Shown: positions 16,518-26,588 of the stretch, one piece after another
Layout: each line of letters opens with the position of its first letter
Position numbering within the stretch: the stretch's first letter is position 1
Position numbers and translations under genes: made by a program
Assembly (NCBI RefSeq): GCF_014648855.1
Contig: NZ_BMRX01000002.1
Span: 186,001-250,000 of the forward strand
Source of the DNA: Streptomyces parvulus
GTDB taxonomy: Bacteria > Actinomycetota > Actinomycetes > Streptomycetales > Streptomycetaceae
Direction of reading: 5' to 3'
Length of the DNA stretch: 64,000 nt
The notes under the pieces: model-generated
The model's input: the letters and a program-made list of their open reading frames with translations, nothing else
The model's database searches: none
What the model was told of the DNA's origin: nothing

Positions 16518-17795
16518 TTACTGCTGCTGCGACAGGCGCTTGTTGAACTCTTCCTCGACCTGCTTGGCCGCCTCGGCGGTGCTCTTGCCGTTGAGCACGG
16601 CGGTCATGTAGGTCTTGATCGGGTTGGGCGCGTTCTCGACCGCGGCCCACTCCGGGATCAGCGGCGTGGTGCCACCGCCCCCGGCGGCCGGCGCGGCGGC
16701 CTCGGCGGCGGCGTTGCCCTTCAGGTTGGACTGGAGCGAGTCCTTGTTCGGGATGACGCCGTTGGCCTTGGCCAGCGCGCCCTCGAACTCGTCGGAGAGC
16801 GTGACCTTAAGGAACTCCTTGGCCAGCTCCTGCTTCTTGCTGCCCGCGGCGACGGCGAGGTTGGATCCGCCGAGGAAGACGCCCTCGGGCTTCTCCGCCG
16901 TCGCGCCCGGGATGGTGAAGTAGCCGAGGTCCTTCTCGATCGCCGGGTTGGTCTCGATCGCGATGCCGGCTTCCCAGCCCATGCCGATGAAGGCGCCGGT
17001 CTTGCCCTTGGCGAAGACCTCACCCTGCTGCGGGGTGGCCTCGTCCTTGTCCTTGGGCGCCTTGGAGAGTGCCTGGAACTTCTTGTAGGTCTCCATGGCC
17101 GCGGCGACCTTCGGGTCGGCCAGGTTGGAGACGTACTTGTCGCCGTCCTTCTTGACCAGTTCGGCGCCCTCGCCGATCGCCAGGCCCACGAAGTGGTACC
17201 AGTTCTGGCCCGGCAGGTAGATCGGCTCGGCATCGGTCTTGTCGCCGATGGTCTTGAGGTCGGCGTAGAACTCGTCGCGGGTCTTGGGGAGTTCCTTGAT
17301 GCCCGCGTCGGCCCAGACCTTCTTGTTGTAGACCACCACGCGGTTGACCACGAACCACGGGGCGGCGTACTGCTTGCCGTCGAAGACGGCGGACTCGTTC
17401 AGCGACTCGGACCAGTCCGTGCCGATCGAGCTCTTCAGGTCGGCCAGGTCGGCCAGACCGCCGGTCTTCGCGTAGGCCGGCGTCTGGGTGTTGCCGATCT
17501 CGAAGACGTCCGGCGGGTTCTCCTCGGACAGGGCGGTCGTCAGCTTCTGCTGAATACCGTTCCACGTCTGGATCTCGAACTTGACCTTGGCCTTCGTCTT
17601 CTTCTCGAAGGCGGCCGCCACGTCCTTCTGCCACTGGTCCGGCGAAGACCCGTCCATCACCCACACGGTGAGCGTCTCGCCGGCGTAACCGTCCGCCCCG
17701 GCCTTCTTGCCGTCGTCGCCGCTGTCGCCCCCGCACGCCGCGATCGAGACCATCATGCCCGCGATACCGATCGCGGCTATCAGCTTGCGCTTCAC
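16518..17795 (-). CDS. dasA: Chitobiose-binding lipoprotein DasA
   Basis: A 425-residue family 1 solute-binding lipoprotein. The signal peptide MKRKLIAAIGIAGMMVSIAAC ends in a lipobox with Cys21 as lipid anchor, followed by a Gly/Asp/Lys linker and the binding domain from about residue 40 (TLTVWVMDGSS, NPPDVFEIGNTQTP, PWFVVNRVVVYNKK). A Gly/Ala-rich insert (about 370-385) precedes the last helices. The GTG start has GGAGG eight bases upstream. It binds N,N'-diacetylchitobiose outside the cell and delivers it to DasBC. Two DasR-type sites lie just upstream, and dasR is divergent. Confidence 0.95.
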   Translation of the reverse strand: MKRKLIAAIGIAGMMVSIAACGGDSGDDGKKAGADGYAGETLTVWVMDGSSPDQWQKDVAAAFEKKTKAKVKFEIQTWNGIQQKLTTALSEENPPDVFEIGNTQTPAYAKTGGLADLADLKSSIGTDWSESLNESAVFDGKQYAAPWFVVNRVVVYNKKVWADAGIKELPKTRDEFYADLKTIGDKTDAEPIYLPGQNWYHFVGLAIGEGAELVKKDGDKYVSNLADPKVAAAMETYKKFQALSKAPKDKDEATPQQGEVFAKGKTGAFIGMGWEAGIAIETNPAIEKDLGYFTIPGATAEKPEGVFLGGSNLAVAAGSKKQELAKEFLKVTLSDEFEGALAKANGVIPNKDSLQSNLKGNAAAEAAAPAAGGGGTTPLIPEWAAVENAPNPIKTYMTAVLNGKSTAEAAKQVEEEFNKRLSQQQ

Positions 17796-17884
17796 GCCAC
17801 CCTCCTCAGGGATGCCACAAAACCCCCCTGCCTCCCCGCGGTTGCTCGTCGACGCGGACCGCCCATGGGGCCGGGACCTGGACC

Positions 17885-17900
17885 AATGGTGTAGACCAGT
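17885..17900. promoter_or_regulatory. dre (DasR operator) of dasA
   Basis: Read on the dasA strand it is ACTGGTCTACACCATT, the form known for the S. coelicolor dasA promoter. It lies about 90 bp upstream of the dasA start. Confidence 0.92.
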
Positions 17901-17908
17901 ACGGGGAG

Positions 17909-17924
17909 CTTGGCCCAGACCAAT
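17909..17924. promoter_or_regulatory. Second, weaker dre-like site upstream of dasA
   Basis: CTTGGCCCAGACCAAT keeps the TGG and AGACCA arms (11 of 16 to the consensus by eye). It is spaced 24 bp centre to centre from the strong site, so two DasR dimers could bind on nearly the same face of the DNA. Confidence 0.55.
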
Positions 17925-18100
17925 AGGGCTGTCAAGGGTGTGCAACCACGCTCCCCGCGTCCGTGATGCGACCGAGATATGCAGGGACCTTTCATTGCGC
18001 AAGCCCCAGATCGGGCGGACCGGGACCGGGTGTACCACCCCCGGCCGAAGGGCCCGCCGACCGGGGTCCGAACGCGCGTACCAGCGACGTCCGACCCTGC

Positions 18101-19013
<913 letters not shown>

Positions 19014-19160
19014 CGCATACCCGACGAAAACATGCCGCTCCCGGCTGCGAAGTTGCAGTTCAGGACCGATATGCGGACGAGGGCTTCCGCTGTCTCGACA
19101 CCGTCACCTACATTTCGTGCGCACTGCACGAGGTGATCAGCGAGGGGACGGAGCCACCGC

Positions 19161-19436
19161 ATGTCACAAGCCCCGGAAGTGAGCAGAGGCCCGGTGGTGA
19201 CGCCGGTGCGCGTCGTCATCGGCCTCTGCCTAGTCGCACCGTTCGTCGCCATGCTGTGGGTGGGTTCGTTCGCGAAGACCGACCCGGCCTTCATCGGCAT
19301 CCCGTTCTTCTACTGGTACCAGATGGCGTGGGTGCTCATCTCCACCGCGCTGACCGTGATCGCGTACCAGCTGTGGCGGCGCGACCAGCGCGGACGGGCC
19401 GCCCACGGAGCCGCGAAGGGCGGTGAGCCGCGATGA
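19161..19436 (+). CDS. DUF3311 small membrane protein, symporter partner
   Basis: A 91-residue protein with two membrane segments (about residues 17-37 and 48-68, YQMAWVLISTALTVIAYQL) and a basic C-terminal tail (RRDQRGR). Proteins of this family are almost always encoded directly ahead of a sodium/solute symporter and are thought to be accessory subunits. Its stop overlaps the next start as ATGA, supporting coupled synthesis with the symporter. Confidence 0.88.
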   Translation: MSQAPEVSRGPVVTPVRVVIGLCLVAPFVAMLWVGSFAKTDPAFIGIPFFYWYQMAWVLISTALTVIAYQLWRRDQRGRAAHGAAKGGEPR

Positions 19437-21043
19437 ACGACGGCGTGAACGGCGTCGCGCTCGGCGTCTTCATCTTCTTCTTCGTCCTCGTCACCGCGAT
19501 GGGCTTCCTGGCGGCCCGCTGGCGCCGGGCCGCCAACGAGCACAGCCTCGACGAGTGGGGCCTCGGCGGCCGCTCCTTCGGCACCTGGGTCACCTGGTTC
19601 CTGCTGGGCGGCGACCTGTACACGGCGTACACCTTCGTGGCCGTCCCGGCGGCGATCTACGCGGCGGGCGCGGCCGGCTTCTTCGCGGTGCCGTACACGA
19701 TCCTGGTCTACCCGCTGATCTTCACCTTCCTGCCGCGCCTGTGGTCGGTCTCCCACAAGCACGGGTACGTGACGACCTCGGACTTCGTGCGCGGCCGCTT
19801 CGGCTCGAAGGGGCTCTCGCTGGCGGTGGCCGTCACCGGCATCCTCGCCACGATGCCGTACATCGCGCTCCAGCTGGTCGGCATCCAGGCCGTGCTGGAC
19901 GTGATGGGCGTCGGCGGCGGCGAGGACACCAACTGGTTCATCAAGGACCTGCCCCTGCTGATCGCCTTCGGCGTGCTCGCGGCGTACACCTACTCGTCGG
20001 GGCTGCGCGCGCCCGCGCTGATCGCGTTCGTCAAGGACACGCTGATCTACATCGTCATCGCGGTGGCGATCATCTACATCCCGATCAAGCTGGGCGGCTT
20101 CGACGACATCTTCGCCGCGGCGAACGACAAGTTCACCGCCTCGGGCAACGGCGGCCTGGTGCCGGACCACGGCGGGCAGTGGACGTACGCCACACTGGCG
20201 CTCGGCTCGGCGCTGGCGCTCTTCATGTACCCGCACTCGATCACCGCGACGCTGTCCTCGCGCAGCCGTGAGGTGATCCGGCGCAACACCACGATCCTGC
20301 CGCTGTACTCGCTGATGCTGGGCCTGCTCGCCCTGCTGGGCTTCATGGCGATCGCGGCGGGCGTCAAGGTGGAGAACGGGCAGCTGGCGATCCCGCAGCT
20401 GTTCGAGAACATGTTCCCGGACTGGTTCGCGGGCGTGGCCTTCGCGGCCATCGGCATCGGCGCGCTGGTCCCGGCGGCGATCATGTCCATCGCCGCCGCG
20501 AACCTCTTCACCCGCAACATCTACAAGGACTTCATCAAGCCGGACGCCACCCCGGCCCAGGAGACCAAGGTCTCCAAGCTGGTGTCGCTGCTGGTGAAGG
20601 TGGGCGCGCTGATCTTCGTCCTCGGCATGGACAAGACGGTCGCGATCAACTTCCAGCTGCTCGGCGGCATCTGGATCCTCCAGACCTTCCCGGCCCTGGT
20701 GGGCGGCCTGTTCACCCGCTGGTTCCACCGCTGGGCGCTGCTCGGCGGCTGGGCGGTCGGCATGGTCTACGGCACGGTCGCCGCGTACGGCGTGGCCTCG
20801 CCGACGCAGAAGCACTTCGGCGGCTCCTCCGACGAGATCCCCGGCATCGGCGAGATCGGCTACATCGGTCTCACCGCCTTCGTGCTGAACGTCCTGGTCA
20901 CCGTGGTCCTCACCTTCGTCCTGCGGGCGGTCAAGGCGCCCGACGGCGTCGACGAGACCAAGCCTGGCGACTACACGGCGGACGCGGGCGACCCGGGCGT
21001 CGAGGTCGAACTGCCCCCGGCCACGGCGGGCACCTCGCACTAG
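19433..21043 (+). CDS. mctP: Sodium:solute symporter, monocarboxylate permease (MctP-like)
   Basis: A 536-residue member of the SSS family with about 13 membrane helices. WGLGGRSFGTWVTWFLLGGDLYTAYTF carries the conserved glycine-rich substrate region after the first helix, and VPAAIMSIAAANLFTRNIYKDF is the sodium-site helix and loop. A hydrophilic acidic tail (about 505-536) ends the protein. MctP homologues import lactate, pyruvate, acetate or alanine with sodium; the actual substrate here is inferred. It is coupled to the DUF3311 gene and followed by a strong hairpin. Confidence 0.88.
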   Translation: MNDGVNGVALGVFIFFFVLVTAMGFLAARWRRAANEHSLDEWGLGGRSFGTWVTWFLLGGDLYTAYTFVAVPAAIYAAGAAGFFAVPYTILVYPLIFTFLPRLWSVSHKHGYVTTSDFVRGRFGSKGLSLAVAVTGILATMPYIALQLVGIQAVLDVMGVGGGEDTNWFIKDLPLLIAFGVLAAYTYSSGLRAPALIAFVKDTLIYIVIAVAIIYIPIKLGGFDDIFAAANDKFTASGNGGLVPDHGGQWTYATLALGSALALFMYPHSITATLSSRSREVIRRNTTILPLYSLMLGLLALLGFMAIAAGVKVENGQLAIPQLFENMFPDWFAGVAFAAIGIGALVPAAIMSIAAANLFTRNIYKDFIKPDATPAQETKVSKLVSLLVKVGALIFVLGMDKTVAINFQLLGGIWILQTFPALVGGLFTRWFHRWALLGGWAVGMVYGTVAAYGVASPTQKHFGGSSDEIPGIGEIGYIGLTAFVLNVLVTVVLTFVLRAVKAPDGVDETKPGDYTADAGDPGVEVELPPATAGTSH

Positions 21044-21055
21044 CCCCCTTCTCGT

Positions 21056-21089
21056 CAGCGGGCCGCCGGAGACATCCGGCGGCCCGCTG
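21056..21089. terminator. Terminator after the symporter gene
   Basis: A perfect 15-bp GC-rich stem (CAGCGGGCCGCCGGA with its complement) with the tetraloop GACA, 12 bases after the symporter stop. No T-run follows. Confidence 0.75.
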
Positions 21090-21115
21090 TCGTACCCGTC
21101 GGGCACACTCGGGGC

Positions 21116-21622
21116 ATGGACTTCGTGATCCGGCGGGCGACGGCCGAGGAGTACGACACCCTCGGCGAGATCACCGCACACGCCTACCTGGGCGACGGCC
21201 TCCTCGACTTCGGGGACGACGACGCGTACCTGCACGAGCTGCGTGCCGTGGCCAAGCGGGCGGCGGCCGCCGAGGTGCTGGTCGCGGCGGCGGACGGCGG
21301 GGTGCTCGGCGGCGCGACCTTCGTGCCCTCCGGCGGGCCCATGGCGGACATCGCCCGGCCCGGCGAGGCCGAGATACGCATGCTCGCCGTCGCCCGCGAG
21401 GCGCGCGGACGCGGGGCCGGCGAGGCACTGGTGCGGGCCTGCGTCGAGCGCGCCCGGTCGGTGCCGGGCTGCGTGCGGGTCGTGCTGTCCACCCAGCGCA
21501 CCATGCACGGTGCCCACCGCCTCTACGAGCGCCTGGGTTTCACCCGCACCCCGGACCGCGACTGGAACCCCCTGCCGGAGCTGGACGACATCACTCTGCT
21601 CACCTATGAACTGACGCTCTGA
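21116..21622 (+). CDS. GNAT-family N-acetyltransferase
   Basis: A 168-residue acetyl-CoA-dependent acetyltransferase. The fold begins FVIRRATAEEYDTL. The CoA pyrophosphate loop is seen in EARGRGAGEALVRACVERAR (about residues 95-115), and HGAHRLYERLGFTRTP is the family's C-terminal motif. The substrate is unknown. It lies alone between a terminator and the cobalamin riboswitch. Confidence 0.85.
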   Translation: MDFVIRRATAEEYDTLGEITAHAYLGDGLLDFGDDDAYLHELRAVAKRAAAAEVLVAAADGGVLGGATFVPSGGPMADIARPGEAEIRMLAVAREARGRGAGEALVRACVERARSVPGCVRVVLSTQRTMHGAHRLYERLGFTRTPDRDWNPLPELDDITLLTYELTL

Positions 21623-21659
21623 CACCACGCCGACACGCTCACGGACACAACATCTGGGG

Positions 21660-21815
21660 GTGCTGGCGGAGCCCGGCACAAGATGTATGCTCGTGCTCGC
21701 TGTCGCCGCAGGGGAATCCGGTGCGAATCCGGAACTGTCCCGCAACGGTGTACATGCGTGCATCCGAACGCCCCCCGGCGTCCGCGCCCGCGTGTCCAGT
21801 CCGAGGACCTGCCGA
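21660..21815 (+). promoter_or_regulatory. Cobalamin (adenosylcobalamin) riboswitch upstream of nrdAB
   Basis: The conserved core is present in order: GGGGAATCCGGTGCGAATCC, then AACTGTCCCGCAACGGTG, and the B12 box AGTCCGAGGACCTGCC at 21798-21813. It sits about 140 bp ahead of nrdA. In S. coelicolor the same element lets vitamin B12 shut off the class Ia ribonucleotide reductase, because the B12-dependent class II enzyme can then supply deoxynucleotides. The 138 bases between the B12 box and the nrdA start should carry the expression platform; I could not fix its folding by eye. Confidence 0.93.
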
Positions 21816-21953
21816 CAGCGCGCCCGGCCTCCCGGCCCGGGTGCCATGACGTCCGGGCCTCGTGGAGTGGGCCGGTGGACGCGACGCCGCGTGCGCTCGT
21901 GAGCTGCCCCCTGCCCTCCGCCAGGCCCCGTGCCGAGCGAGGGAGTGCCCCAC

Positions 21954-24341
21954 GTGACCATCGCGCCAGCCGATCCGGCCACCGCGACCCCGGTGACGAC
22001 TTCAGCGATGCCGGTGACCGAGGAGTCCGACGGACCCGGTGCCGCCCTGCTGCGGACGCTGACCGAGCTGACCGCCGACCTCCCCGGCGCCGACCCCGGC
22101 CGGGTCGCCGCCGCCGCGCTGCGCGGCCGGTCCGCCCACGCCGACGAGGCCGAGCTGCGCGAGCTGGCCACCGAGTCGGCGGCCGGTCTCATCTCCGAGG
22201 ACCCGGTCTACTCCCGGCTGGCCGCCCGGCTGCTGACCATCTCCATCCGCGCGGAGGCCGCCTCCCAGGGCGTCACGTGCTTCAGCGAGTCCGTCGCCAC
22301 CGGCCACCGCGAGGGCCTGATCGCCGACCGCACCGCCGAGTTCGCGCGGCTGCACGGGGAGCGGCTGGACGCGCTGGTGGACACGGGCGCCGACGACCGC
22401 TTCGGCTACTTCGGGCTGCGCACGCTGCACAGCCGCTACCTGCTGCGGCACCCGATCACCCGCAAGGTCGTCGAGACGCCCCAGCACTTCATGCTGCGGG
22501 TGGCCGCCGGACTCGCCGAGGACGACAGCGCCCGCTCCGTCGACGAGGTCGCCGCGCTCTACGGCCTGATGAGCCGCCTCGACTACCTGCCCTCCTCCCC
22601 CACCCTGTTCAACTCGGGCACCCGGCACGCCCAGATGTCGTCCTGCTACCTCCTCGACTCCCCCAAGGACGAGCTGGACTCCCTCTACGACCGCCTGCAC
22701 CAGGTCGCCCGGCTCTCCAAGCACGCCGGCGGCATCGGCATCGCCTACTCCCGCGTCCGCTCCCGCGGCTCCCTGATCCGGGGCACCAACGGGCACTCCA
22801 ACGGCATCGTCCCGTTCCTGAAGACGCTGGACGCCTCGGTGGCGGCCGTGAACCAGGGCGGCCGGCGCAAGGGCGCGGCGGCGGTCTACCTGGAGACCTG
22901 GCACGCGGACCTCGAGGAGTTCCTGGAGCTGCGGGACAACACCGGTGAGGACGCCCGCCGCACGCACAACCTGAACCTGGCGCACTGGATCCCGGACGAG
23001 TTCATGCGCCGCGTGGACGCCGACGGCCAGTGGTCGCTCTTCTCGCCGGCCGACGTGCCCGAGCTGACCGACCTGTACGGCGCGGAGTTCGACGCGGCCT
23101 ACCGCAAGGCCGAGGCCGCCGGGCTGGCCCGCAGGACCCTGCCCGCCCGCGAGCTGTACGGCCGCATGATGCGCACCCTCGCGCAGACCGGCAACGGCTG
23201 GATGACCTTCAAGGACACCGCCAACCGCACCGCCAACCAGACGGCCGAGCCGGGCAACGTCATCCACTCCTCCAACCTCTGCACGGAGATCCTGGAGGTC
23301 ACGGACGACGGGGAGACCGCGGTCTGCAACCTGGGCTCGGTCAACCTCGGCGCCTTCGTCGACGCGGCCCGGGGCGACATCGACTGGGAGCGGCTGGACG
23401 CCACCGTCCGCACCGCGGTCACCTTCCTGGACCGGGTCGTCGACATCAACTTCTACCCGACCGAGCAGGCGGGCCGCTCCAACGCCCGCTGGCGCCCGGT
23501 GGGCCTGGGCGCGATGGGGCTCCAGGACGTCTTCTTCCAGCTCCGCCTGCCCTTCGACTCGCCCGAGGCGAAGGCCCTGTCCACTCGCATCGCGGAGCGG
23601 ATCATGCTCGCCGCGTACGAGACGTCCACCGACCTCGCCGAGCGCAACGGCCCCCTGCCCGCCTGGGAGAAGACCCGCACGGCCCGGGGCGTGCTGCACC
23701 CCGACCACTACGGCGTCGAGCCCGCTTGGCCGGAGCGCTGGGCCGCGCTGCGCGAGCGCATGGCCACCACCGGGCTGCGCAACTCCCTGCTGCTGGCCAT
23801 CGCGCCGACCGCCACCATCGCCTCGATCGCCGGCGTCTACGAGTGCATCGAGCCGCAGGTCTCCAACCTGTTCAAGCGCGAGACCCTCTCCGGCGAGTTC
23901 CTCCAGGTCAACTCCTACCTGGTGAACGACCTCAAGCGGCTCGGCGTCTGGGACGCCCGCACCCGCGAGGCGCTGCGCGAGGCCAACGGGTCGGTGCAGG
24001 ACTTCAGCTGGATCCCCGCGGACGTCCGGGCGCTGTACCGCACCGCGTGGGAGATCCCGCAGCGCGGCCTGATCGACATGGCCGCCGCCCGCACCCCGTA
24101 CCTGGACCAGGCGCAGTCGCTGAACCTGTTCCTGGAGACGCCGACCATCGGGAAGCTCTCCTCGATGTACGCGTACGCCTGGAAGCAGGGCCTGAAGACC
24201 ACGTACTACCTGCGCTCGCGCCCCGCGACGAGGATCGCCCGCGCCGCCGGCCGCGCCACCGTCCCCGCCCAGGCCGTCCCGGATCCCGAGGCGGTCGCCT
24301 GCTCCCTGGAAAACCCCGAGTCCTGCGAGGCCTGCCAGTAA
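21954..24341 (+). CDS. nrdA: Class Ia ribonucleoside-diphosphate reductase, large subunit NrdA
   Basis: A 795-residue catalytic subunit that reduces ribonucleoside diphosphates to deoxy forms. Active-site residues are seen in SSCYLL (first redox cysteine), SSNLCTEILE (thiyl cysteine and Glu) and VCNLGSVNLG (second redox cysteine). The shuttle cysteines close the protein at SCEACQ. The N-terminal ~60 residues do not show the usual ATP-cone KRDG signature, so overall activity control by dATP may be altered. The GTG start (VTIAPADP) follows GAGGGAG by eight bases. It is under the cobalamin riboswitch, and its TAA stop overlaps the nrdB ATG by one base. Confidence 0.95.
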   Translation: MTIAPADPATATPVTTSAMPVTEESDGPGAALLRTLTELTADLPGADPGRVAAAALRGRSAHADEAELRELATESAAGLISEDPVYSRLAARLLTISIRAEAASQGVTCFSESVATGHREGLIADRTAEFARLHGERLDALVDTGADDRFGYFGLRTLHSRYLLRHPITRKVVETPQHFMLRVAAGLAEDDSARSVDEVAALYGLMSRLDYLPSSPTLFNSGTRHAQMSSCYLLDSPKDELDSLYDRLHQVARLSKHAGGIGIAYSRVRSRGSLIRGTNGHSNGIVPFLKTLDASVAAVNQGGRRKGAAAVYLETWHADLEEFLELRDNTGEDARRTHNLNLAHWIPDEFMRRVDADGQWSLFSPADVPELTDLYGAEFDAAYRKAEAAGLARRTLPARELYGRMMRTLAQTGNGWMTFKDTANRTANQTAEPGNVIHSSNLCTEILEVTDDGETAVCNLGSVNLGAFVDAARGDIDWERLDATVRTAVTFLDRVVDINFYPTEQAGRSNARWRPVGLGAMGLQDVFFQLRLPFDSPEAKALSTRIAERIMLAAYETSTDLAERNGPLPAWEKTRTARGVLHPDHYGVEPAWPERWAALRERMATTGLRNSLLLAIAPTATIASIAGVYECIEPQVSNLFKRETLSGEFLQVNSYLVNDLKRLGVWDARTREALREANGSVQDFSWIPADVRALYRTAWEIPQRGLIDMAAARTPYLDQAQSLNLFLETPTIGKLSSMYAYAWKQGLKTTYYLRSRPATRIARAAGRATVPAQAVPDPEAVACSLENPESCEACQ

Positions 24342-25354
24342 TGTCCGAGAACACGAAGAACCTGCTCGACCCGGGCTTCGAGCTGACCCTGCGCCCCATG
24401 CGCTACCCCGACTTCTACGAGCGCTACCGGGACGCCATCAAGAACACCTGGCACGTCGAGGAGGTGGACCTCCACTCCGACGTCGCCGACCTCGCGAAGC
24501 TCAGCCCCGAGGAGCAGCACCTGATCGGGCGCCTGGTGGCCTTCTTCGCCACCGGCGACTCCATCGTGGCGAACAACCTGGTGCTCACCCTCTACAAGCA
24601 CATCAACTCCCCCGAGGCGCGGCTCTACCTGAGCCGGCAGCTCTTCGAGGAGGCCGTCCACGTCCAGTTCTACCTGACCCTGCTGGACACCTACCTGCCC
24701 GATCCGGAGGACCGCGCCGCGGCCTTCGCGGCCGTGGAGAACATCCCCTCCATCCGGGAGAAGGCCGGGTTCTGCTTCAAGTGGATGGACTCGGTCGAGT
24801 CGATGGACCGCCTGGAGAGCCGGGCCGACCGCCGCCGCTTCCTGCTGAACCTGATCTGCTTCGCCGCGTGCATCGAGGGCCTGTTCTTCTACGGCGCGTT
24901 CGCGTACGTCTACTGGTTCCGCAGCCGCGGTCTGCTGCACGGTCTGGCCACCGGCACCAACTGGGTGTTCCGGGACGAGACGATGCACATGTCCTTCGCG
25001 TTCGACGTGGTCGACACCGTGCGCAAGGAGGAGCCGGACCTCTTCGACGACCAGCTGGAGCGGCAGGTCACCGACATGCTGCGGGAGGCCGTCGAGGCCG
25101 AGCTGCAGTTCGCGCGCGACCTGTGCGGTGACGGCCTCCCGGGCATGAACACCGACTCGATGCGGGAGTACCTGGAGTGCGTCGCCGACCAGCGCCTCAC
25201 GCGCCTCGGCTTCGCTCCGGTCTACGGCTCGGAGAACCCCTTCTCCTTCATGGAGCTCCAGGGGGTTCAGGAGCTGACCAACTTCTTCGAGCGGCGTCCC
25301 TCCGCGTACCAGGTGGCGGTGGAGGGCACCGTCGACCTGGACGAGGACTTCTGA
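24341..25354 (+). CDS. nrdB: Class Ia ribonucleotide reductase, small subunit NrdB
   Basis: A 337-residue radical-generating R2 subunit. The di-iron ligands follow the R2 pattern: the aspartate in FATGDSIV, the ExxH of FEEAVHVQFY, then IEGLFF and DETMHMSF. The tyrosine four residues after the first histidine (VHVQFY) is in the place of the radical tyrosine, so this is a Tyr-radical type. The C-terminal EGTVDLDEDF tail should dock into NrdA. It is translationally coupled to nrdA (TAATG). Confidence 0.95.
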   Translation: MSENTKNLLDPGFELTLRPMRYPDFYERYRDAIKNTWHVEEVDLHSDVADLAKLSPEEQHLIGRLVAFFATGDSIVANNLVLTLYKHINSPEARLYLSRQLFEEAVHVQFYLTLLDTYLPDPEDRAAAFAAVENIPSIREKAGFCFKWMDSVESMDRLESRADRRRFLLNLICFAACIEGLFFYGAFAYVYWFRSRGLLHGLATGTNWVFRDETMHMSFAFDVVDTVRKEEPDLFDDQLERQVTDMLREAVEAELQFARDLCGDGLPGMNTDSMREYLECVADQRLTRLGFAPVYGSENPFSFMELQGVQELTNFFERRPSAYQVAVEGTVDLDEDF

Positions 25355-25524
25355 GTCTCCTCTCCCTCCCGGACGTTCTCCCGGACGTTCTCCCGGGCCT
25401 CCCTGAGCTGACGGTCGATGCGCCGGTCGCGCACGATGCCGATCACCGAGGGGAGGACCATGAGGACCAGGAGTCCGAAGGTCAGTGACATTCCGATCAG
25501 GGCTTCCATCTGGTTTCCGGTCAT
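25267..25524 (-). CDS. Small single-helix membrane protein antisense to the nrdB end (uncertain)
   Basis: An 85-residue frame with one good membrane segment (MSLTFGLLVLMVLPSVIGIV, about residues 12-31) followed by a highly charged helix RDRRIDRQLREARENVRENV. Its last 29 codons lie antisense to the 3' end of nrdB and are probably fixed by nrdB coding. The N-terminal half looks like a real small membrane protein. No good ribosome site precedes the ATG. The DNA behind the charged helix contains a tandem copy of CGGACGTTCTCC. Confidence 0.4.
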   Translation of the reverse strand: MTGNQMEALIGMSLTFGLLVLMVLPSVIGIVRDRRIDRQLREARENVRENVREGEETQKSSSRSTVPSTATWYAEGRRSKKLVSS

Positions 25525-25616
25525 GACACCACTGTCGCGCCCCTGACTCCTTACCGGGAGTGGCAGGACTGCCGTAGGGCCTCGATTTCCTGCCAGTTCC
25601 GGGGCACACTGGCGGC

Positions 25617-26585
25617 ATGCTGGAAAACGTGGCGGCCGTCCTGCTCGACGGTGTGCATCCCTTCGAACTCGGCGTGGTCTGCGAGGTCTTCGGCATCGAC
25701 CGGAGCGACGAGGGCCTGCCGGTGTACGACTTCGCGGTGGTCTCCGCCGAGGGGCCCTCGCTCGGCACGCACGTCGGCGGTCTGACCGTCTCGACGCCGT
25801 ACGGCCTCGACCGGCTGGAGGAGGCCGACCTGATCACCGTGCCGGCCGGCAGCGACTTCGTACGCCGGGAGTACCCGCCCGCGCTGCTGGACGCCCTGCG
25901 GCGGGCCGTGGACCGGGGGGCGCGCGTACTGAGCGTGTGCTCCGGGGTGTTCGTGCTGGGCGCCGCCGGGCTGCTGGACGGCCGGCGGTGCGCGGTGCAC
26001 TGGCACCACGCGGCCGAGCTGGGCCGCCAGTACCCGCGGGCCGCCGTCGCGCCCGACGTGCTCTACGTCGACGAGGACCCGGTGATCACCTCGGCGGGCA
26101 CCGCGGCCGGCATCGACGCCTGCCTGCACATCGTGCGCAAGGAGCAGGGACCGGAGGTCGCCAACCGGATCGCCCGGCGCATGGTGGTGCCGCCGCACCG
26201 GGACGGCGGTCAGGCGCAGTACATCGAGCGCCCCCTGCCACGCTCCTCCTGCGACACCGTGGGCGAGGTGCTGGCCTGGATGGACCAGCACCTCGACGAG
26301 GAGGTCACGGTCGAGCAGCTCGCGGTGCGGGCCCACATGTCCCCGCGCACCTTCGCCCGCCGCTTCCAGCAGGAGACGGGCACCACCCCCTACCGCTGGA
26401 TCCTGCGCCAGCGGGTGCTGCTGGCCCAGCGGCTGCTGGAGGCGACGGACGAGACGATGGACGCCATCGCCTGGCGCACCGGCTTCGGCACGGCGGCAGC
26501 CCTCAGACACCAGTTCGTCAGGGCCCTGAACACCACCCCGCACGCCTACCGGCGCACCTTCCGGGGCCCGGAGGCCGCCGCCTGA
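25617..26585 (+). CDS. nrdS: AraC-family regulator with DJ-1/PfpI domain (NrdS)
   Basis: A 322-residue regulator. Residues 1-170 form a DJ-1/PfpI-like domain with the nucleophile-elbow cysteine VCSGVFVLGAAGLL (about 105) and HWHHAAEL after it. Residues 210-315 form the AraC/XylS double helix-turn-helix (VEQLAVRAHMSPRTFARRFQ, then AIAWRTGFGTAAALRHQF). The position after nrdAB matches nrdS of the S. coelicolor nrdABS operon. Here 260 bp, with a possible small antisense gene, separates it from nrdB. It is convergent with the P450 gene with a gap of only three bases. Confidence 0.88.
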   Translation: MLENVAAVLLDGVHPFELGVVCEVFGIDRSDEGLPVYDFAVVSAEGPSLGTHVGGLTVSTPYGLDRLEEADLITVPAGSDFVRREYPPALLDALRRAVDRGARVLSVCSGVFVLGAAGLLDGRRCAVHWHHAAELGRQYPRAAVAPDVLYVDEDPVITSAGTAAGIDACLHIVRKEQGPEVANRIARRMVVPPHRDGGQAQYIERPLPRSSCDTVGEVLAWMDQHLDEEVTVEQLAVRAHMSPRTFARRFQQETGTTPYRWILRQRVLLAQRLLEATDETMDAIAWRTGFGTAAALRHQFVRALNTTPHAYRRTFRGPEAAA

Positions 26586-26588
26586 GCC

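Noticed and set aside
19310..22192. A 960-codon minus-strand frame across the symporter and GNAT region
   Set aside because: It runs antisense to a well-formed symporter, an acetyltransferase and the cobalamin riboswitch, and has repetitive Arg/Gly/Asp/His composition. Shadow frame.
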